NCBI GenBank assembly: GCA_020722685.1
Contig: DYKH01000002.1
Span: 103,494-144,214 of the forward strand
Length of the DNA stretch: 40,721 bases
Direction of reading: 5' to 3'
Source: Caldithrix sp.
Lineage (GTDB): Bacteria > KSB1 > UBA2214 > DYKH01
The notes below the pieces were generated by a model. It was not told the DNA's origin. It saw nothing but the letters and a program-made list of their open reading frames with translations, and did not search any database. Within the stretch, counting starts at the first letter, position 1. Every line of letters starts with the position of its first letter. The position numbers and the translations under genes are program-made. Positions 36,101 to 40,721 of this stretch are shown here, piece by piece.

Positions 36101-36287
36101 ACGCCAGGTGGGACATGCCCATTCTCTGAGCTGCCGCACAGAGCTGCTCAATCGAATTTGCGCCGCGACAAAAGCTATAATTGGAATGCACATGCAAATG
36201 CACGAAGGGATTTTTTGCAGGTTGAGTAGGCATGGTTTGTAGAGCGTTGGATTGAGAATGGGGCGCCCTTCCTCGCACTTTAGTCAT
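33150..36287 (-). CDS. dnaE2: DNA polymerase III alpha-subunit homologue, error-prone DnaE2/ImuC type
   Basis: 1045 residues, shorter than replicative DnaE (about 1160) and within DnaE2 length. An N-terminal PHP domain starts FVHLHVHSNYSF (His30, His32, His34). In this PHP the usual Glu after the first strand cluster appears replaced (LVGAFL). The polymerase acids are intact: Asp377 and Asp379 in PPDIDVDF, and Asp551 in IKMDILG. The C-terminus holds a helix-hairpin-helix and an OB-like end (VRTIGWWITGKLV). Start 36287 has no Shine-Dalgarno sequence; ATG 36233 (MPTQPAKNPF) also lacks one and is a fair alternative. It lies 224 bp after the imuB-like gene on the same strand. Together with that gene it fits the mutasome that copies damaged DNA. 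LexA-type regulation is not shown by any box I could identify. Confidence 0.88.
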   Translation of the reverse strand: MTKVRGRAPHSQSNALQTMPTQPAKNPFVHLHVHSNYSFCRGANSIEQLCAAAQRMGMSHLALTDTNGLYITPLFIETAKSFGLQPLVGAFLKGGKDHCVMLAKNLAGYQCLCRAISRIHSQDDFDLVGYLLTQRQEVVILTHDLDLLTKLQQQNSLQDVYAELIPHGNRERALRFARQYRIPVVATNAAYFVSKEDWSLHQLLRAVDLNTTLQRIPAEELASPQAYLASPTEMANAFPDCPEAIRNTFKIAEECTFDLKFSDFIFASYTGPNGEDAQTYLEKEVLRGALWRYGEINERIRQRLEYELRLIGDKGFAPYFLVVADIVRQAPRTCGRGSAAASLASYCLGITHVDPIKYDLFFERFLNPGRQDPPDIDVDFPWDERDDILDYIFRKYGTNCTAMIANHNLFQSRSAVREVAKVYGLPDAEIGAISKKMSSYWQPENLIAMISTHPRFKLTELREPWPEILQKAEKIRGFPRHLSVHCGGVVIAPDGLDRYVPVQPAKKILNPAGVLRDGSAGLPSSEMTKRGIQVVQWEKDQAEDMGLIKMDILGNRSLAVIRDALAAIKNNYGVELDYAQWNPLEDPDTIDLIARGDTIGVFYVESPAMRLLQKKTGKGDFEHLVIHSSIIRPAANVYINEYIRRLKGGTYEPLHPRLEELLRETYGIMVYQEDVSKVVMALADFDAAEADTLRKIISKKHKEKQLNDYRLKFYENARKNGISLETCDKIWDMIMSFSGYSFCKPHSASYAQVSFKSAYLRIHYPAEFMAAVISNQGGYYSTFAYISEARRMGLQVLMPDINKSEKQYYGVHRQLRVGLMQLKGFSGNALKALLEERKKGGPYKSFDDFLLRVKIDPSDISILIKAGCFDALEPKKTRPELMWRMHWHMAERKKQPADVNLPLFEQNTPSVNALPRPRNYDARTILQHEVETIGFLLSKHPLELYRDRLKKIDYVKGIDLPKHAGKRVRTIGWWITGKLVSTKKEELMEFMSFEDTTAIYETIFFPKAYAEFIHIISNTKPFVLEGKVESQFGAITLNVEKVSLL

Positions 36288-36462
36288 TTGTCTGAGGCAT
36301 CAACGCCAGGAATGCTAAACTGGTTTGGTGGAGTATTCAGGCTGGACAAATCCTGCGCTCCTACTTTGAGTAGAATTTCCATTGCCGCTGAATCGCTCGA
36401 TAATGACAGCAATCGTTCTTATTTCTTACGATAACCGTTAGCGTCATACCGTAACTTTCCCT

Positions 36463-36514
36463 ACCAGAGCAGGAGCACGATCAAGAGCTGGAGCGGGAGT
36501 ACGTGCAAGAGCTA
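36463..36514. repeat. Degenerate GAGCAR hexamer tract at the end of the imuB-like gene
   Basis: The plus strand reads CCAGAGCAGGAGCACGATCA followed by AGAGCTGGAGCGGGAG and GTGCAAGAGCTAG. In the coding direction of the imuB-like gene this is the DNA from its stop codon onward, the same placement as the tract after the GWxTD gene. Confidence 0.5.
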
Positions 36515-37693
36515 GGGAATCCTCGTGATCAGGGATGCCCTGCCGAACCGTATTGCCTCTTCACCAAAGCGGTCGCGAATCTGATCCATAGCGGCGCTTA
36601 GAGCGCTGAGCTTGGGTTTTTCTACTTCTGCAAAAAAAGATAGCTGCAGGGGTGCGTTTGTCAAATCACAGAGCCGCAAAGTCATTTTGCGCACTCGTAC
36701 TCTGCGTGTGAGTGCCTTTTGCAGGACATCCTCAGCGATTGGAGCCAACTCGAGGTCGTCCTGGCTGGGCGGAACCCGCTGTAGCGCAAGATCCTCTTTG
36801 AAATCGGAATAACGGATCTCTATCACCACTTTGTTGCAGCGTAAGTGTTTGGCACGCAGCCGCCGGCTACATTTTGTCAACAATTGAAAAAGCGTGGCGC
36901 GCAGCAAATCGTAATCATTGCTGTCCTCGGACAAGGTCGTGGCTTCCGCAATTTCTGCGGCGCGGGCGGGCGGCTGCACCGGACGATTGTCGATGCCGTG
37001 GGCCCGTTGCGACAGAAGCACGCCGAATTTGCCAAAGACGATTTGTAGATGCTCCGGAGGAATCTGCGCCAATTCGCGAATGAGGCGGACATTCAGCTCC
37101 AGCAATTGCTGGCGGATCGGCTTTTGTACGCCGGGCAAATAGCCGACGAACAGCGGCGCCAGAAAGCGTTCCTCAAAGCCGTGACGGACGTCGTTCAGTC
37201 CGCTGCTGCGGCTGGTGTGGGCAATCACATCCGAGGCCACTTTGCTGACCAATTTGTTGCTGGCGACGCCGGCGTTGGCAATCAGTCGCAAACGGCCCTG
37301 TATTTCCTTCTGGGCTTTGGCGGCCGCGTCTTTAACGCCGCCGAACAATTTGCCACAGCCGGTCATGTCCAAATAGGCGTGGCCAAAGCGCAACGGCTCG
37401 ATAATGGGCGAAAACTGGCCGAGAATTTCCAGCAAAGCCTGCGTCGCTCGAACATACAGCTCTTCATTGGGAGGCAAGACAATTAGCTCCGGACAATTCT
37501 TACGCGCCTGAAACAATGGCATGCCTTTGTAAACTCCGTTCTGGGCCGCCTCCTGAGAAAGTGAATACACCAGCGACCGGCTGGCAGCTTCGATGGCCAC
37601 CGCTACCGGACGATCCCGCAGTTTTGGCTCCAACACGCGCTCGACTGCGACGGGAAACTCGGCGATGTCTATGTGAATGACGTTGCGTTGCAT
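36512..37693 (-). CDS. imuB: ImuB-like Y-family polymerase homologue with lost catalytic acids
   Basis: 393 residues. It aligns with DinB from its first line (VIHIDIAEFPVAVE, compared with HIDMDAFYASVE). The first metal-binding Asp is kept (Asp9), but the second carboxylate position reads Ala11 and the usual steric-gate position is Pro14. At the SIDEAYLD block the sequence is RFGHAYLD, so the Asp/Glu pair is Gly104 and His105. The C-terminal part includes QLSFF (residues 350-354), a match to the beta-clamp motif QL(S/D)LF. Family knowledge: ImuB is a non-catalytic Y-family protein that links the clamp to DnaE2/ImuC. The gene lies just upstream of the DnaE2-type gene. A catalytically active DinB is less likely given the lost residues. 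Confidence 0.85.
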   Translation of the reverse strand: MQRNVIHIDIAEFPVAVERVLEPKLRDRPVAVAIEAASRSLVYSLSQEAAQNGVYKGMPLFQARKNCPELIVLPPNEELYVRATQALLEILGQFSPIIEPLRFGHAYLDMTGCGKLFGGVKDAAAKAQKEIQGRLRLIANAGVASNKLVSKVASDVIAHTSRSSGLNDVRHGFEERFLAPLFVGYLPGVQKPIRQQLLELNVRLIRELAQIPPEHLQIVFGKFGVLLSQRAHGIDNRPVQPPARAAEIAEATTLSEDSNDYDLLRATLFQLLTKCSRRLRAKHLRCNKVVIEIRYSDFKEDLALQRVPPSQDDLELAPIAEDVLQKALTRRVRVRKMTLRLCDLTNAPLQLSFFAEVEKPKLSALSAAMDQIRDRFGEEAIRFGRASLITRIP

Positions 37694-37971
37694 AGGTATT
37701 TAATTGCTCAGGATGACACAGATTTTCATAGACTGGCTTTTGTTTGTCCGTGCTGATCCGAGTAATCCGTGTCATCCGCGTTCCATAGGTTCCTTCTCAC
37801 TTTCTCTCATCATTCAATTCTATATGCAATATAGCATTTTCCCTCCGTTGAAGCAACCAGGAAATTCACGACAGTTGCCGCCAGTACGGCAGCAGGTTTT
37901 TGATAGGAATAGTGTACTTGGCTCGGCGGTTTTAGCATGTGTTCATTTTTTACGGAGGTCATTCGCATAGA

Positions 37972-39696
37972 ATGTTCAGTCATAGAGTAACGGTGCGAAT
38001 CGTCGGCGAGTCGGGTGAAGGGATCGTTTCCACCGGAGAAATCTTGAGCCGCATCCTGCAGCAGATGGGGCAGCAATTGATGACGTTTCGCACGTATCCC
38101 GCGGAGATCAAAGGAGGACAGTGTCTTTTCCAATTGCGTTTTTCCCAGCAGCCATTGCACACGCCAGGCGATGACCCGGAAATTCTCCTGTGCTTCGATG
38201 AAAAAAGCTACTTTGAGCATGGGTTAAGAAAGCTTGACGGGATATTGATCTACAACTCGGACGATACTGCGCCGGAAAATCACCGACCGCAGTTAACCTT
38301 GGGGATTCCGTTCAACACCATCGCCCGCGATCAGGTCGGCACCACGCAATCGAAAAACATGGTGGCGTTGGGAGCCATCAGCTTTTTGCTCAATCTCGAT
38401 CGGGAGATCGTGGAGAAATTAGCCCGGCAGTGGTTCGCTACCAAGGGCGAACAAACGGTGTCGGCAAACACCAAGGCGCTTCTATCCGGATGGGATTATC
38501 TGCAAGCAACTTTTAGCTATCAGCGGCCAGCCATCAGTAAAACCAAAGCCGAGGAGTCCTTGCTGCTTTCCGGCAATCAAGCGTTGGTGTTGGGCGCCTT
38601 GGCTGCCGGGTGCCGGTTTTTTGCCGGCTATCCGATTACGCCCGCCTCCGGCATTCTGGAAACCATGATCAAAGAGCTGCCCCGTTTTGGCGGCATCGGC
38701 CTGCAAACCGAGGACGAGATGGCCGCCATCGGCGCAGCCATCGGCGCGTCCTACGCCGGCAAGAAAGCCATGACTGCCACTTCCGGTCCCGGTTTTTCTT
38801 TGATGCAAGAGATGCTCGGCTTGGCCAGCATGGCGGAAATTCCGGTGGTGGTCGTCGATGCTCAACGCGCCGGACCGAGCACCGGTATGCCCACCAAAAT
38901 GGAACAGGGCGATTTGCTGATGGCTATCCACGGCTCGCATGGCGAAGGGCCGCGCCTGGTTTTGGCTCTTGCTACCGTGCAGGATTGCTTTAACTTAACC
39001 GTCACGGCTTTCAATCTCGCTGAAGCCTTGCGAATGCCGGTGATCATTCTTACCGATCTGGCATTGGCGCAACGCACCGCCAGTGTTCCGGCAACGCTTT
39101 TCGATCAAGTCGAGGTGATTGAAAGGGAGCAATGGCGACCGCAGGGCGATCAGGCGTATGTTCCCTATCAGATCACGGAGACCGGCGTGAATCCCATGGC
39201 CATTCCTGGTCAAGAAGGAGGGATGTACGTTCCCACGGGCTTGGAGCATGATGTTCAAGGTCATCCCAATTATTCTCCGGAGATGCACACTCGGATGACC
39301 GCCAAGCGACATCGGAAACTGGATAAGGCCCTCAAGCTGTATCGCGGCTATGAGCTTTTTCCAGCAGGGGGGCAGGAGGCTGAAATTGGCATCATTAGCT
39401 GGGGCTCGACCGAGGGGCCGATTTTGGAAGCGATGGAGCTCTTGTCCGAGCAAGGGTTGCATGTTGCTCTGCTACAGCTCAAGCTATTGAATCCGTTACC
39501 AAAAAACACCATCCAGAAATTCGCAGCAACGTTTAAGCGTTTGGTCGTGCCGGAGCACAATTACACCGGCCAATTGGCCGAAATGGTCGAAGCGATTATC
39601 CACCGTCCGGTAGTTCGCATCAATAAGGTAGAAGGCATTCCCTTTATGCCGGGGGAATTGGCAGAGAGGATAAGCAAGGCAGGCATTATGGCTTAG
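37972..39696 (+). CDS. korA: 2-oxoacid:ferredoxin oxidoreductase, fused gamma-alpha subunit (KorA)
   Basis: 574 residues from ATG 37972, with GGAGG about 13 nt upstream. Residues 1-185 are the gamma-type domain (VRIVGESGEGIVSTGEILSR), fused to the alpha domain that starts near 200 with LLLSGNQALVLGALAAGCRF, YPITP (220-224) and TATSGPGFSLM. The end has EHNYTGQLAEMVE. This gamma-alpha fusion plus a separate beta gene is the KorAB arrangement. Reaction: reversible oxidative decarboxylation of 2-oxoglutarate (or a related 2-oxoacid) with CoA and ferredoxin. The korB gene follows after 160 bp. There is no ferredoxin-like delta subunit in view, and the iron-sulfur site is expected in KorB. A 278-bp divergent spacer separates it from the imuB-like gene. 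Confidence 0.93.
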   Translation: MFSHRVTVRIVGESGEGIVSTGEILSRILQQMGQQLMTFRTYPAEIKGGQCLFQLRFSQQPLHTPGDDPEILLCFDEKSYFEHGLRKLDGILIYNSDDTAPENHRPQLTLGIPFNTIARDQVGTTQSKNMVALGAISFLLNLDREIVEKLARQWFATKGEQTVSANTKALLSGWDYLQATFSYQRPAISKTKAEESLLLSGNQALVLGALAAGCRFFAGYPITPASGILETMIKELPRFGGIGLQTEDEMAAIGAAIGASYAGKKAMTATSGPGFSLMQEMLGLASMAEIPVVVVDAQRAGPSTGMPTKMEQGDLLMAIHGSHGEGPRLVLALATVQDCFNLTVTAFNLAEALRMPVIILTDLALAQRTASVPATLFDQVEVIEREQWRPQGDQAYVPYQITETGVNPMAIPGQEGGMYVPTGLEHDVQGHPNYSPEMHTRMTAKRHRKLDKALKLYRGYELFPAGGQEAEIGIISWGSTEGPILEAMELLSEQGLHVALLQLKLLNPLPKNTIQKFAATFKRLVVPEHNYTGQLAEMVEAIIHRPVVRINKVEGIPFMPGELAERISKAGIMA

Positions 39697-39856
39697 TTTT
39701 CATCGAGAGATTTGTCCACGAAACACAAAGCATGCGAAAGCCTTAATTTTGATTTTGTGGCCTTTGACGCTTTCCGCGGGCAATAAGGCTTTTCCATTTT
39801 TCTTCTGCAGTTCGTTTAAGAAATTTGGGTGGTACCCTAATTTTGAAAGTCCATCA

Positions 39857-40702
39857 ATGGCAACAGCTCTAAAAGCAAAAGATTACAAGACCGAAGTCAA
39901 GCCGATCTGGTGTCCGCGCTGCGGCGATTTCGGCATGCTCTCGGCATTGTATAAAACCTTCGAAGAATTTCAAGTCCAGCCGCATGAAACGGTGGTGGTT
40001 TCCGGCATCGGCTGCGCGGCGCGCATTCCGGCGTTCATCAACACCTACGGATTTCACGGCGTGCACGGGCGCATATTGCCCATCGCCCTGGGCGTCAAGC
40101 TTAGCAATCCCAAATTGAAAGTAATCGGCATCGGCGGTGATGGCGATGCCTTTGCCATCGGCATGGGACACTTTCCCCACGCCATTCGCCGTAATTTGGA
40201 CATGCTCTACATCGTGCTGGATAATTCGGTGTATGGCCTGACCAAAGGGCAAAGCTCACCTACCTCGCCGGTGGGGCATGCAACCAAAACCAATCCCTAT
40301 GGCGTGGACGGCGATCCCATCGATCCGGTTACTTTGGCGTTGGCGGCCGGTGCCGGCTTTGTTGCGCGACTCTTCACCGGCGACATGCCGACGATGCGGA
40401 GAATTTTGCCGTTGGCGTTTCGGCACAAAGGCTTTGCTTTTATCCATGCGCTTAGCCCATGCAGCACATTTTATGATACCTATGATATGTATCAGGAAAT
40501 GGTCAAGCCCTTGCCGGAAAACCATAATCCCTCGGACTGGCAACAAGCCATCGCTTATGGCAAATCCCAGGAACCTTTGTACTGTGGGGTCTTCTATCAA
40601 GAAGAAAAGCCGACCCTTGATTCGCGTTACCAGCGATTGATCGCAGAAAAACATGAATCTGGATTAAGCATAAAAGAATTGGCAAAAAGCTGGAGCCGAT
40701 AA
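39857..40702 (+). CDS. korB: 2-oxoacid:ferredoxin oxidoreductase beta subunit (KorB)
   Basis: 281 residues from ATG 39857, giving MATALKAKDYKTEVKPIWCP; the longer frame to 39749 is not supported by a Shine-Dalgarno site. The first motif, WCPRCGDFG (residues 18-26), and a later Cys (SGIGCAARIP) match the cysteines that hold the 4Fe-4S cluster. The thiamine pyrophosphate motif IGGDGDAFAIG lies at residues 92-102, with DNSVYGLTKGQSSPTS after it. The gene pairs with korA 160 bp upstream on the same strand. Together they make acyl-CoA, CO2 and reduced ferredoxin from a 2-oxoacid, or the reverse in a reductive TCA cycle. Which direction runs cannot be told from this window. Confidence 0.93.
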   Translation: MATALKAKDYKTEVKPIWCPRCGDFGMLSALYKTFEEFQVQPHETVVVSGIGCAARIPAFINTYGFHGVHGRILPIALGVKLSNPKLKVIGIGGDGDAFAIGMGHFPHAIRRNLDMLYIVLDNSVYGLTKGQSSPTSPVGHATKTNPYGVDGDPIDPVTLALAAGAGFVARLFTGDMPTMRRILPLAFRHKGFAFIHALSPCSTFYDTYDMYQEMVKPLPENHNPSDWQQAIAYGKSQEPLYCGVFYQEEKPTLDSRYQRLIAEKHESGLSIKELAKSWSR

Positions 40703-40703
40703 G

Positions 40704-40721
40704 ATGGCATTATGGAAGCGC
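40704..40721 (+). CDS. Possible start of the next gene (window edge)
   Basis: ATG at 40704 follows the korB stop by one base, with GGAG (within the end of korB) about 9 nt upstream. Only six codons (MALWKR) are visible, so no product can be named. Confidence 0.25.

Noticed and set aside
1..40721. CRISPR arrays, tRNA or rRNA genes, complete insertion sequences
   Set aside because: No regularly spaced direct repeats, tRNA-like cloverleafs, rRNA sequence or transposase frame were found by reading.

Overview
The window looks like a chromosomal piece from a Gram-negative, non-model bacterium of the FCB/Calditrichota/candidate-division-KSB1 kind. This rests on family content: a TonB-dependent receptor with a carboxypeptidase-like N-terminal domain, a PorV/PorQ-type outer-membrane protein, secreted proteins with C-terminal T9SS-like sorting domains, a GWxTD-domain protein, and 2-oxoacid:ferredoxin oxidoreductase subunits. 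No rRNA or tRNA gene was seen, so the taxonomy is an inference. Several genes start with GTG or TTG. Intergenic DNA is unusually rich in palindromic and inverted repeats.

Layout. 1-2108: 3' part of a dipeptidyl peptidase IV-type peptidase. 2109-3882: a long non-coding stretch with an inverted-repeat pair, a consensus-like sigma70 promoter and two perfect Shine-Dalgarno cores not followed by an obvious gene. 3883-10544: a likely co-transcribed outer-membrane/secretion cluster (TonB receptor, secreted FN3/sorting-domain protein, PorV-like protein) closed by a clear intrinsic terminator. 11061-14102: a GT39-like membrane glycosyltransferase with C-terminal TPRs and a GT2 glycosyltransferase. 14103-15084: decayed DNA with a frameshifted BRO/DinD-like remnant and repeats. 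15085-17245 (minus): a trypsin-like protease without signal peptide and an exported protein of unknown function. 17993-20481: a Tat-exported Gfo/Idh/MocA oxidoreductase and rsgA, whose first ~43 codons lie in another frame. 20887-23775: a GYF_2-like/MinD ATPase, then an unrecognised 306-residue protein overlapping a PIN-domain nuclease gene. 23961-25091: a DUF6544-like membrane protein. 25432-30475: SMC and a GWxTD protein. 30714-37693 (minus): a T9SS-sorted protein with an internal duplication, a DnaE2-type polymerase and an ImuB-like Y-family protein that appears to have lost two of its catalytic acids. 37972-40702: korA and korB.

How the genes fit together. The 3883-10460 genes plausibly form one envelope module: receptor, secreted substrate, and a PorV-type shuttle/attachment protein. 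The 36512-37693 and 33150-36287 genes look like a two-gene translesion mutasome (ImuB-like adaptor plus DnaE2/ImuC polymerase), with no ImuA seen. The 22388-23775 pair has the architecture of a translationally coupled toxin-antitoxin-like module. KorA/KorB are the two subunits of a CoA-dependent 2-oxoacid:ferredoxin oxidoreductase. The strongest second-look items are the mutasome with an acid-less Y-family protein, the rsgA frameshift, the unknown-protein/PIN pair, the GYF/MinD fusion, the 2.8-3.9 kb leader region and several dispersed structured repeat families with two or more copies here.
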